DNA of 64,000 nucleotides from Hirudo medicinalis (Eukaryota; Annelida; Clitellata; Hirudinida; Hirudinidae): NCBI GenBank assembly GCA_011800805.1, contig MPNW01000705.1, positions 7,108 to 71,107 of the forward strand, read 5' to 3'. Shown piece by piece: positions 9,304 to 21,580 of this stretch (position 1 is its first letter; each line of letters starts with the position of its first letter). The notes under the pieces were generated by a model. It saw only the letters and a program-made list of their open reading frames with translations, ran no database searches and was not told where the DNA came from. The position numbers and the translations under genes were made by a program.

Positions 9304-10150
9304 CTTTTTCACAGGATAGAAGTACATTGCTTAAAGCAGTCCGAATACGTATTGCAAACATTTGATTAACGAAATCAAATAAACTTCGATCATTAACGAG
9401 TAAACAATTCATTTACTAAGAAACGTTTTTTTTTTGGAGAGGGACGGGCTTAATCATCTTATTTTTCCATCTCACGTGTTCTGTGTTTGTGTGAGTGTTT
9501 GTTTTTGCCCAAAGGCACGATCTTTTGTTGAATTAATAATAATAAATACTAGTAATAGTAATAATGTAAATAAAACGTTGGCTTAATCATTTTCTAAGTA
9601 ACCCAAGTCCATATCAAATCATTCACGGGAGTTGTGTAAATCGAGGTACATTATCTGAATGCCACAGTTAAGTCACATCCACTTATAATTTAAAAAATAT
9701 GTCGCAAAAACTTTGGATCAAGTAAGGTTAATATTCAGCGAATTTATATGACCATTTGAACTCCTAAATTCAGTAATGACTCTTGATTCAAGTTTTGATC
9801 GAATCGACGTATTAACAGCAATATCAAATAATTTTTATAAGATTTTAAAAATACTTTAAAATAAACAATTCACAAATTCAGAACAAAAATTGCAGTTATC
9901 TTGAATTAAGCGTTTATTGTAATATTTGAATGACGCGTGATGTCTATTTATAGTTGCGGAACATCCGAGCAACTTTCAAACATTTTCAAAAACTAAACGT
10001 AAGTTATAATTATACAGTCTGAAATTAATTATTAAATAAAACTATTTTCATCATTTCAACTATTTTTTATTTATTAATGACAATTTGATATTTAAATAAT
10101 GAAAAAATTTCCTATTCAGACGAGCCGAAAAAGCAGACATGAGGAGATGA
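9304..10150. other. Intergenic between peptide array and INSIG
   Basis: The array homology ends near 9600. The rest is AT-rich with no gene seen. Confidence 0.5.
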
Positions 10151-10173
10151 ACCGACCTAAATTCTCGTTCGCT

Positions 10174-10268
10174 GATTGGTCGAAAAAACTCACGCCAGGT
10201 GACCGCTATCTTACGATGTTAGCAGTTAGTTTTGCGGTCAAGTATTTTTGTCTTTCGTTTATAAAAGG
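10174..10268 (+). promoter_or_regulatory. INSIG core promoter: inverted CCAAT, SRE-like site, TATA box
   Basis: GATTGG (inverted CCAAT, NF-Y type) at 10174-10179, TCACGCCAGGTGAC at 10190-10203 resembling an SREBP response element, and TATAAAAGG at 10260-10268. The predicted start of transcription is near 10290, giving a leader of about 385 nt. In vertebrates SREBP sites work beside NF-Y sites at similar spacing, and INSIG1 is an SREBP target. Binding here is inferred. Confidence 0.5.
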
Positions 10269-10674
10269 GAGACTATTTCCGATTCAGGAGATTCAGTTAT
10301 TTTAGAGTCCAATGTCTGTTGTTAATTAGTTGATTGCCGTTCATTGCGACAGCTTTCACCAGACGATATTTTTCTACTATTTTACTTGGGCTCGTCGGGT
10401 TGCCGGCGATTTTTGAACAGAAACAGGATTACAAAATTAACTTTGGCTTATCGTCTGCTTGGGAAATTCAAGTTGATCCTGACAAAGTTATTAAACTGGA
10501 CGTTTTAAACTGATCGCCTGCTGTGCTTATGTTATTGTAAAGGCAACCTGTGGAACTAGTTGAATATCAGACAAGTGACAAGATATATCAGACAATTAAA
10601 GAAAAGAGAAATTGCATTTGTTACTAGTTACGCCTATCACAGGAACGAGATATTACATTCTTGAAGTCCAAAAA

Positions 10675-11605
10675 ATGAATGGCGTCACGAAATTGCCCGC
10701 CTTTCGAGGAGCTCTCCTGTTTGTGGTGGGAGTCTTGTTTTCCGTGGTCCTTGAACTGCTGAGAGTCCAGAGGCAGGTGAACTTCTTCCCAGCATTCCTT
10801 CGACACACCACAGATTCTTCTTGGTGGATAACCATCATATGCGGTGCTACAGCAAGTAAGTGGCAAATGCTAACATGGGTACAGTTTCTATTAATTACTT
10901 ATTTATTCTTTCTATTTCTGTTTTTACCTATAATGTAATTGGTAATTTAGTAATTGGTCAAAAGTAGCTTTAGCCACTAAATTTCTAAAGTTTTTATCGT
11001 TTCCTTGTTCTTAATTTCTTTCATGGTTCGTGTAACATCTGTTACTGCTGTTTCTGATGGACTTGACATTATGAATGCCGTGTCTTTAAAATCATTTTCA
11101 ATGTCATTTTGACAATGTCGCATACGTTGACTCTTCGTATATTGTTATCATTTCTGTCATTCTTTGGGTCTATATTATCTATTAGTCCTCATAGTCATTA
11201 GTCATTATTCACAAGGTTTCCTGAGTTATCAATAACTTGGTTTAGTACTAAAGCTAGTTTAACAATAAATCATGACCAGGATTATTTCGTTTTTACGATT
11301 TTCTAATTTCTTTTTTGATTCGTGTTATAAATTGTTGGATTAAATACATTCCAGATATTTTATATTTTTAAAATATTTTATTTTTTACATTTTTGTAAAT
11401 TATGTTTCACTAAACATTAATCGAACAAACTGCTCATCGTCCACAGCGATCGTCGGGCTCCTCTACCCATACTTGGACAAGCACTTTGGGGAGAGACAGC
11501 TGAAGAAGCAGGAATGGTCGAGTGTCATGCGATGTGTTGCCATCTTTGTGGGCATCAACCATGCCAGTGCAGTATCCTTGCTATGATATAATAATAGTAC
11601 TTGTT

Positions 11606-11640
<35 letters not shown>

Positions 11641-13762
11641 TGTACTTAATTTTTATGTTTTGGAATGCTCAAGAAGATGGGTTAAATTATCTTGAAGCTA
11701 GTTGAAATAGATTGATAATGTGAATAATGGGGAAAATTAAGAAATTTTGGAATATACAGGTTTAAACACTTTAAACAAACGTTTCTGATTTAGTTGTAAA
11801 GTATTTCTATGGGGAAAGCCGTTTTTTTATGTTATCAGTAAATAATTAGTAGTTATCATTAGTATCATTAGTAAACTAATTTAAATTGAGTAAACAGAAT
11901 GATAAGATAGTGATCTGGATTATGGATAATTGTAACGAATATAAAAATACTTTGAGGAACAATAGATCAGATCTTATTAAAAATTAAAATTGAAATCACT
12001 GCCCACCAAATCAAACTCCACCCATGCTTCCTTAACTCCTCCCCTTCTCCAGAAAATCAACTTCTCCAACGACATCCAGCTCTCCCTGACCCTGGTGGCC
12101 CTCTCGTTCGGCTTGTGGTGGCTCTTCGACAGGTCCAGGGGCGGGTTCGTGCTCGGGGTTTCCATAGCGATGCTGTCCTTTCTCATCTGCCAACTGCTCA
12201 TTTACCAGGGAGTCTACAGGTTGGTGGATGGATGGATGGATGGATTGGAGGTTTATTGATTTGAGCTTGTATTTGTGGGTTTGGATTAGTTTTGTATTAT
12301 GTTAACTGAAATTCAGTTATTATTATTAATACTGCATTGTAATTAATAATAATTTAAGGTATTTATTTCATTTCAATAACACAATATATTATTAATGTTA
12401 TAAAATGATATTTTTATATATATATATACTATATAGTGGCCATAATATTGGATTGATGATAATCAAATCATAATGCAGGGTTTATAAATGCCAACAAAGC
12501 TTAAACATTGCATTATAAACGAATGATGTGAGAATGTGTGACTGTACCAAGCACTTTTGTAAACTTGTAAATCTGGGTTCAGAATCATCAGTAAACTTAA
12601 TATCCTTAGTTGGGGTAATTAGTTTACTTAACTTGCACAAAATTCGAGATTAGGCTTACGGATTTGCACTGATGACTGATCGGAATTTATGGAGTGGTCC
12701 TAATGTTTACATAATTATTAGTTTTTTGAGCTTGATGGTTTTTTTTTTAAATTGTTTGTCCTGTGTTTTGAGATCGTAAGCTATTTGTAAATTATTGTCA
12801 ATGGTAGATTTGTTTATTATATCATCTTAATGACAAATCGTTAAATACCACTGAATTGCTATGTAAGCCATTTACCAAGCACTTTTGTAAACTTATTATT
12901 ATTATTATTATTATTTCTGTTGTTATTTATAATTACTCCTTCAATTTTAAATCATAGGTAACATGCTACTACGTTGCATTTTTTATTGTTATTATTATTA
13001 TTATTTAATGAAAATATACATTAAGAAACATTTAAGAAACTCCTCAAATGCCAACCACAGGTACACGAGTCCTGACTTCTCCTACTTCAAGTCCTGGCTT
13101 CCCTGCATCTTTTTCTCGGGCGGAGTCACCATCGGGAAGATCGGCAGGCAGCTCGCACAGGTCGCTAGGGTGCTATTTTTTTTTTAGAGATGATGTTGAT
13201 GATAATAACATTGGTTATGTATAGTTAATGTAATGTAATATTTTTAATATTGTTTTTAGAGATGATGATGTTGATAATAACATTGGTTATGTCTAGTTAA
13301 CGTAATGTAATATTAGTTAGAGTTAATCTGTTAGTTGTGTGATGAGTCATTGGTGTTCGAGTTAGTTCAGAGGGTTACACAAGCCCCGACCAAATGGCAA
13401 CAGTTGTAATGAATCATATTAGCAGCTATGTAAATGGTGTGAGACCCTCATTCTTATGGAGCTATATGAATACACTTATTAATATTATTTTGTAATGGAT
13501 ATTGGGGATCTACTGTAGTAAAATTGAAAATGGTTATCATGATAAATTACTTGGCTGAGTAAATAGTGTAAATGTCGATAACAAGCTTGTTTGTATTGAT
13601 AGCTACAATAGATTGATAATAAATTTTGTTGTTACTGTACCCGTTCTAACACAAATGTGAGCTTCTAATCATGTGTCGTCCTCTCATTTGCAGCAGTACG
13701 ACCCTGAAGAATTATCATTCTCACAGCACGAGGATGACCTCTCGAAAGAGCACCAGGATTAG
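10675..13762 (+). CDS. INSIG: Insulin-induced gene protein (INSIG)
   Basis: ER membrane protein that retains SCAP-SREBP in the ER when sterols are high and links HMG-CoA reductase to degradation. Five exons: 10675-10855, 11447-11571, 12053-12219, 13061-13160, 13694-13762; 213 residues, close to vertebrate INSIG2 (225). Diagnostic blocks in order are [12 protein letters not shown] (TM1), [55 protein letters not shown] (carries the Asp known to be needed for SCAP binding in human INSIG1) and [20 protein letters not shown]. The start gives the conserved TM1 right after a short N-terminus. The exon 4 donor is weak (CAG|GTCGCT; AGG|GTGCTA is an in-frame alternative), and the exon 5 acceptor is a tandem CAGCAG that may add or drop one Gln. 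The C-terminal tail is acidic. Confidence 0.93.
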
Positions 13763-16700
13763 TCCTCCGACCTTTCCCTGATCTTCGACCTGACCTGAAT
13801 TCAGACTCGTCTCCTGCTTCCACCGACCCAGATACATCTCATCCTCCAGATCCTTCCGATACTCTCGTGACCTTCATCGGAAGTAGCATGCGAATTTCCT
13901 TTTCCAATTGTTTTCGTTTGTCTGTTTGTTTATCCGGATTCTGAAGATTCCAAGACTTTGGCATTGTGGCGAAGTTTACCACTGGTACTGGTGCTGGCGA
14001 TGATAACTGCTGCCGTTGATGGCGATTAGGAATTCCGGCAGTTACGATGGTGCCGGCTTTTAAGGGTGAAAGAATGATTCGTTTTTTGTTTGACTATTTC
14101 CTTGTGACGTTTGTGACGGCAAATGTTCGTTCATTTATTTTGCATCTCTAAGTCAGAATAGGAATGATCATATCACCATCATTGAAGAGTAGGATGGCAA
14201 TCACAATTGATGATGATGATGACGATAGCACTTCGGATAGTTGCATTAAACGGTCAATCGCACAACGTAAAAGAGAGGGTGAATGTCGGGAAATGTTGCC
14301 TTTAGAAAGGCATTTTTGAGAAAGTTAAATGTTATTTATGGACTTTTGTTCTGCTTGACTGCACGTTGGGTTTTCCTACGTTTGGTTGTTCGTGTCAGTG
14401 TTTGTCGACCCAGTAATCACCCAAAGATTTTCATCAATGTTCCTCATCATCAGCACATCGTCTTCTGCAATCATCCGCGTTGTTAATGCCACCTGTTAAG
14501 TGCTCCGAATGGTAGATGTCTGGCACATTGTCTGATCGTGCAAGCGATGCTATGGGTATCTCATTTCCTCTTAAGGTCTACAGCCCTGCTGACGTTACAC
14601 GTGTGCTTGCGTTATATTTATGATGTGTCGTTGTTACGTTTGGCTGTATTTGATTTTTAGTTTTCGTTGTCTCTTCCGTGGCCGCCGTGAGGATTCTTCT
14701 TTCTCCCGCAACTCGGAAGATTACAACGTAATCCTTGCCGGCACTGTACTGTACTCCATTTGTTCAACCACGTGCGGTCGGTTTCTTGTTGTAATTGAAA
14801 CTGCTGTATTCTTGTTTGAGAATCAACGATCGGGTGCCAGGTTTTTATTTTGTTTCTTGTTCTTCGTTGGTGTGATTGCCATTCATTATTCATATTTTAA
14901 GTTCTAGCTTTAAGTTCACTGCTCCTTCACCCCTGGCAAGACTTGCGTTTGTGCACGTGCATCGTGCGTGCAGATTGAGGCCCTGTAAATATGAAACACT
15001 ACATCCGTGTGATCGTTCGCTCGTTCAGAACCTTCAACTTGGACTCCTTATTTCTAAAGAAATTCAAACGTCTGTTCGTCTGTTGTTTTTGACTTCTGAT
15101 TTCCTGTCAGTCTTTTGGTCAGTGAGTGGCCCATCTCACAATGAGCCAGATATGTATCGTGCTCACAGTAAATGATAATGATGTGCTTGATGATAACATT
15201 ATGGTAATTATGGTGGCCACATTTCAGTCAGTCATAATAATTTTACAAAACCAGAGGTAGGCATTGTCTCAGGACAGTCATTTGAGAATTTATTGCACAG
15301 TATTTCCAGTGATGAGTTGAAGAGCTAATGAGAGTCTAGCGGGCCAGTCGTTGTTCTAAGTTGCTTTGGCAGAAATTAAACTCTCTTGAGGAATTGAGTT
15401 TTAAATCAAAATAAACAATGTAAAGAGATAAATTAATCTGAACAGATTTAAACAGTAGAAATGATCACAACCAGTTGGAAGGAGTGTGATGTAATTGTTT
15501 TGCATAGTGGACAGTTGACGTCACGCGCGAATCTGACATCGTCGGAATCGGGGTGCGTTTTTAATTCGAGCTGCAACCAAGCATGATAAACAAGACAGTT
15601 CAAAACAACCACTAGAAACTTATGATCGTAGGATTTCAATACTAAACGTTTTTTGTTATTGGGTCGCGTTAAATTTGTACACAGTACTTGCAAGGGACAA
15701 GGACTGAAGAGATATAATTTGCAGGCAAATGCATTGAGTGAGTGAGCGATAGATACTTCGCAGGAGCTTAGCACCATCAAGATCGTCCGAAACCTGACAA
15801 AACAATTCCACCCAACCGGCTTAAACGAGTGTTTTGATTTCAAAGAAATTCAAATCTAAACGAGTCGACGAGAGAAAAAAAAATTCATTTTTCAATTTTG
15901 TTGTCTTCAAATTCACCTGATAATCATGTCGCCAAATCTCCATGGCAACGATAATGCAAATAATAAGCTAGGCAAGTTTGGAAAAGGTTACTCTATGGTA
16001 ATGATGTGGTAATGCCTTAGGAACATAATCAAGGATGATGGTGGTGAAGATAATGATGAAGGAGATCGCAAATGGCGTTGACGAGCTAACAAAAGCACAA
16101 AATAATTTCAACTGAGGTGATTGGCTCACATCAGAGAAGCATTCAAGTCATTTAATCCATTAATTAATAATAATTAGTAACAATTAATTTCATAACCATT
16201 ACATCTGCCCCTGCTCGACTCATCAGAAAAATTGTTACAAGGAGGTCACTAACAAAAGGCTAATCGAGCCATTGCCCGATGTAGCCCTGCAACAAGCACA
16301 AACGTCTAATATCAGATAATTTATTAATCCGACGACCAGCTCGAGTATAAGTTAGCAATCACTCGAATAATCTGCTTGCAGCGAGTGAAGATGATGCTGG
16401 TTAATGTGATTGATGGCTTCTTCAGAAGCACAAGTTATTTGTAGATCATCGTTCAGGGTGGGTGGCTCGAGGAAAGAATCGGGTGGGGAAAAATTTATCG
16501 ACCTCTGATAAATTGGAAAAAAAAAAAAAGAAGTTGAATGCAGATTGTCGAACCCGACAAATATCCTTGGCAAAATAAATGCACTTCAATATAAAATTAA
16601 ACCATTTACAGAATAATTAGATTCGGTTAATCATAATAACGGGAATCAATAATAACTTCCAATTTTAATTATAATAACTTCTAACTAATTACCAAGCTTC

Positions 16701-17103
16701 ATCTTCACAAACAGAATTTACACTCCAAAGCAAATGAATCGAAACGGTCATCGGTCGACATCAGTCAGCGATCACACTAACAATCATCCTTGGAAACCAT
16801 TTGTAGAAATATCCAAATCGTAGGTAACAAATTGCAGACAGGTAACAATCAAATAATAATAATAATAATAATAATAATGGATAATTAATTAAATTACTCA
16901 ACAAATTATGATAATAGTAATATTTATTATACTATTATTATTATTTAATTATTTAGAAACAAATCAAGAAGCAAAGTTCATAATCTGCTTGTCAGGAATG
17001 GAGCAAAGAGGGACAGCTTAATTACTAATTATTAGTGATTATTAAATAATAATGCAAATATTAGTTAACTAATAAAGATTATAGTTATTGTTATTATTAC
17101 TAA

Positions 17104-17138
<35 letters not shown>

Positions 17139-17592
17139 CAATGCACAATGTTGGAATTACAAAATCTCGCAAACGTCTTAAGACGCAGAAAAACGATACG
17201 CGTTAAAATTTAAAAATGCGTGAAATAATTATGTGATTAGTTTTACCCAATGCATAATAATAATAATAACAATAATAATAACAATAACAACAACATAAAT
17301 AAATAAAAATACTAATAACAACAATAATTCATAATTATTATTATTATTTAATAATCGAGGTGATAAAATCAACGGTAATAACTTAAATTGATTACATAAA
17401 AACCGCTCGAGCGAATAAGATCGATGGCAGACACAATCACAATCACAGCGTCCCCTGTCAATTAATTAAATATAAACATAAATAAATAAATAATGGTTAA
17501 CCAATCCACAACAACCAAAGACATTCTCTCGATCCAAACGAATCCAATTCGATCCGGTGGCTGCCACGGCCATCCATCCGACCCTGGCGCTT
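13763..17592. other. INSIG 3' region and intergenic space
   Basis: Contains the likely INSIG 3' UTR and AT-rich DNA with (AAT)n near 16855-16880 and (TTA)n near 17100-17135. A 131-codon minus-strand frame at 15448-15843 has no recognisable domain or splice context and is not annotated as a gene. Confidence 0.5.
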
Positions 17593-19912
17593 TCAAGGAC
17601 GAAGGGTGGTAGTGGTAGTAGTGGTGGTGGTGGTGGTGGTGGCTGGGGTTGTGTTAGGGGGTACAGGCAGGACGCCAGTCGAGAAGAGGATGATGAGTAT
17701 GAGGATGATGATGGCGATGACCACCGCCAGCCCGAGGGTGAGCATCATGCGTGTGTTCCTCCACCACATCTTGCGCTTCACCTTCCTTGCCGTTTTCTGG
17801 AATGACGAGGCCTAGGGAAAGAAGGCAGGTGAAGGAATGAATGAATAAGTGGATGAATGAATGAATGAATGAATGAATAAGTGGATGAATGAATGAATAA
17901 GTGGATGGATGAATGAATCTCTGTCCATGTATGAGGGTGATGACTAGCTATCTACTTAAGTGATATATATTTATCTAGACCAGGCAGATGGTATCTATCT
18001 ATGTTGGCAAGGAAGCAGTGAATTGGTGAGTGAATCGATTGGTGGAGGAATTGAATGATGCATGAGCAAGATGGTCGGCTGTGAATTAAAGTATAATCAT
18101 TACTATATTAATTCACACAATAGAGTTGATTTAATGAATAAATATTTTAATAACTCTAATGAATAGATAAGTAGAAGACTTGAGCATTTACAATAAAAAG
18201 AAGAAATGAAATCTGAGTGAAACTCACACTTGCTTCGAGGTCTGTAGATTTGGCCATCAGGTCTTCAATCCTGCAAAGTTACATCATTGTCATCATCATC
18301 GTCATCGTCATCATCATCGTCGTCGTCGTCGTCATCATCACCACCACCACCATCATCATCATCATCACCGTTATCATCATCACCATCATCATCATCATCA
18401 TCATCATCACCTCTGTCCTCTCTCCAGCACAGCTTCAATGTTCCTGATCATGACACCTTTAACATCGTCCACCTGTGATTGGAGGGTGGACATCTGCCCA
18501 CCTAAGCCATTGGACCCATTGGATGCTTTCCCCATCAGAGAGTACCTCTCCTGATAATGATGACAGACAGCAGTTGAATAGATGGATGAATGGATGGATA
18601 TATGAATGAGTGAAGCAGCAAAAATATGTTGCTGTCAAGATGCTATCATCATTGTTGCTGATTTGAAATCACTATCATCATCACCAGAAACAACACCACC
18701 ATCAACACTCATCTTGTGAGCACACCATCTTCACCATTGTCATCAACATCACCGTCCCAGGGAGCATAATCATCACCACCACCACTACTGCGGTGATCAT
18801 ACATCATGTAATCACCATCAGAATAATTATCATCATCAAGATGAATCATCACCCACTCACCGTGGTGGAGGTGAGGGTCGGCCCAAACTCCCTGTTGAAC
18901 TCATACTCCCCTGCATGCATGGCCCTGTGCGTGAGGCTTGTTGAGTTGAACTGTCTTTTGATCTGAGTGAACAAGCAGCCAGTTACATTGGATGACGTTG
19001 ATGACATGTTGATGAAAATTGTTGTAAGGATAACTTATACAAGGGTACAAGCTGCGACAGAGATACAAATTGATACAAAGATGTATTAGATTGTATTAAA
19101 CATGTTAACTACCAGATAGTTGCTCTCAGGCATGTCTTTAAAAGGGGTTTTACACTTAAAACATTAGTTCCAAGAGTCCAGACCGACTTAAATTTGACTC
19201 GAGAGAAAAGGAATTATTTACAAACCCCAAATCACCTAATTACATGATTTAATTAAACTTAACTCCGGCCATATTCAAAGGATCCACCATAAATTATTGC
19301 AAGGAGTTTTACAATGTTTTATTTTTACTTGTTTTACAAGAGCAACATCAACCCACCTCATTGAGGAATTCAAAGGGCAGAGTCTTCCCTGCCTCTGAGG
19401 AGCTGACGCACAAGAAGGTCAGACCGTTCTCAACAAGGACATTGACGTTCATGCTGGAAATACAGGAGAGGAGTGGGTGAGTGAGTGAGTGAGTGAGTGA
19501 GTGAGTGAGTGAGTGAGTGAGTGAGTGAGTGAGTGAGTGAGTGAGTGAGCGAGTGAGTGAGTGAGTGAGTGAGGGAGTGAGTGAGTGNCTGCGCACGCTG
19601 TCGATCGTCGTGCTCGATAGTGACTGAGCGCATGGAGAGTGACGTGAGTGCTGTGAGTGAGTGAGTGAGTGAGTGAGTGAGTGAGTGAGTGAGTGAGTGA
19701 GTGAGTGAGTGAGTGAGTGAGTGAGTGAGTGAAAGCCCACAACCCAGTCTCACATACTTGCTGTTGGTGGTATAGGAAGTTTTGGCATTGCTTCCAACTG
19801 GAATGTTTGGCAGGATGCTAGAGACCAGGGACTGATAGTTGCTCTCAGAAGGCTCCTCATGGCAGCACAGAACCTTGCTTCCTCTGGCGATGGCTGAGTA
19901 TTGTAATGACAT
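17593..19912 (-). CDS. VAMP7: VAMP7-like longin R-SNARE
   Basis: Vesicle R-SNARE for endosome/lysosome and exocytic fusion. Six exons in coding order: 19758-19912, 19357-19453, 18861-18962, 18411-18550, 18228-18270, 17593-17811; 251 residues against about 220 in human VAMP7. The N-terminal longin domain (residues about 1-120) starts MSLQYSAIARGSKVL and includes PFEFLNE. The SNARE motif contains Q-S-Q-V-D-D-V-K-G-V-M-I-R-N-I and A-V-L-E-R-G-Q-R-I-E, whose Arg is the zero-layer residue. A juxtamembrane V-K-R-K-M-W-W precedes the C-terminal anchor (AVVIAIIILILIILF). The luminal tail is unusual, Pro/Thr-rich with twelve Thr in a row encoded by an (ACC)n tract. The start matches the family N-terminus. 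The gene converges on INSIG. Confidence 0.85.
17606..17645. repeat. Coding (GGT)n / (ACC)n tract
   Basis: Plus-strand GGT/AGT repeats that encode the Thr run at the C-terminus of the VAMP7-like protein on the minus strand. Confidence 0.8.
17837..17925. repeat. (GAAT)n / GTGGATGAAT repeats
   Basis: Tetranucleotide array in the last intron of the VAMP7-like gene, with a longer GTGGATGAAT variant repeated three times. Confidence 0.8.
18285..18410. repeat. (CAT/CGT/CAC)n microsatellite
   Basis: Trinucleotide array ending right at the donor of the 140-nt SNARE exon. On the transcript it reads (ATG/ACG)n directly after the splice site. Confidence 0.85.
19471..19732. repeat. (GAGT)n arrays flanking a unique core, with one N
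   Basis: Two GAGT arrays (19471-19587 and 19653-19732) separated by about 65 bp of unrelated sequence, with a single N at 19588. They fill most of the first intron of the VAMP7-like gene. Array lengths in the assembly are unreliable. Confidence 0.85.
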
Positions 19913-20525
19913 CTCTGAACTGCTATTAAATCTGGTGTGATGGATAGATATGTATGATAGATAGATGGATGGATTATTTTCCAAGTATTTATTTGATCCT
20001 AAAATGAATCACAAATAATCATGATAAAATTATTTATTAAGGAAACTGGTTATTCAGTGATCACAACTAATGCATCATTATTACTATTATTATTATTATT
20101 ATTATCATCATCATTATTATTAATTAATTCTTATCGGTCATCTAATTAACAATAAGTTAGTAATAAGAATTAATTATTTTTAAGCTAAGATATTTCAAGT
20201 CATCTCGATAACAGATAATAACTCTCTCTCTCCAGTCATGTTTTAAGAACTTCAAGCACGTTCCAATTCTTGACTAATCATAGCAGAACCTTCCATGCCA
20301 ATGTGATCATTGCAGACGCAAACAACTACCAATCCACAAATAAGTTTCATTCACTAAGAAAACAGTTTGCACTTTCAATTAATCACTCCAAATTCCTTTA
20401 GTTGAAATTACTTGTACTCTCGCAATTTACAAGATTCCCAGAACTCATCAGCTCAATACTTCCTCGTAGCCGTCGGGCCACTCCCTTAGTCTCCCTGACA
20501 GTGTGGCTCAGTTCTTAGGAAATAC

Positions 20526-20533
20526 TATTTATA
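20526..20533 (-). promoter_or_regulatory. Candidate TATA box for the VAMP7-like gene
   Basis: CTATAAATAG at 20525-20534 (self-complementary), about 610 nt upstream of the ATG at 19912. A (TTA)n tract and AT-rich leader or intron lie between. It is the best core-promoter match upstream of the gene. Confidence 0.35.
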
Positions 20534-21580
20534 GAAATCATACAAGATGATGGTGATGATGATGATGATGATGAATCGACAGGGAACAGAAGGAGAAGTA
20601 AATGAAAAATCATCTGGAATTGTTGACCTATCGGTAGGATGGTTCACCTCGTGCTCTCCAAGTAACGATAGCCATCGACAAGGTACAGAACGCACAAATT
20701 CAATTCATATCTCATTTTATATTTCAAATAAATATAAATATATATATAAAATAATAATTTATAAAAATATATACATGATAAAGGAATATATATATATATA
20801 TATTATATATATTTAATATTTACAAAGTCAGGTAAATTTAAAAAAAATCAAATGATGAACAAATTCGAGCAAAAACTTTGTAATTCAAATTACTTAATCT
20901 GCCTCTTGGTTAAGAAATCAGCAATGCAACATAATAAAGACAAAGATAGCACAAACAACACATAAAAAAAAATAATATGTCACAAAATTGTGCTTGTTAT
21001 AATTGTTATATTGCAATTTATATTTAAATGGGTCATCCATTTGATCAAAAGGATTGACCAAGCACGGCTTTGACCGACAGTATCAATAAAACCAATTTCC
21101 ACAATTATTGAAAATTGTCACCCTGATTTCAACTTTGTCTGGTCTCTTTAAAGAAGATATAAGTAACTATTTCTTCACCAAGCATTTTATTAAATAAATA
21201 AACAATAATAATTTTTAAAAATTATTGTAGCCATTTGGAGTTCACATACTTTGATAACTTTATGTCCTAATCAGATAACCTAATGATGTTGTCTGATGGG
21301 ATTTTATTTTGCTCAACTTCATAGACTCACCAAATACCTACATATATTCAGTTAATGTTAAAAATATATTTTATGACTGATCTTGAATAATCCTCTAGTC
21401 GAATTATTTCTGTGAAAAATTAAGGAATTTCTTCAGACCTCAAGTCATTTGACCTATTTATCTTGTCGATTCATTCCAAACTTTGACGTATTAACTTATT
21501 AAGAGTTATTTTAATATTAAAATAAGCAATAATACAATTATAATATTAAAATAAAATGTGTTCAGAACAAGAGCCCTCAC
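20534..21580. other. AT-rich spacer
   Basis: Includes (ATG)n at 20547-20575 and (TA)n near 20790-20815. Later exons of the unrecognised minus-strand gene may lie here, but I could not place one. Confidence 0.4.

Noticed and set aside
15448..15843. 131-codon minus-strand frame
   Set aside because: No recognisable domain, no splice partner, located in the INSIG downstream region.
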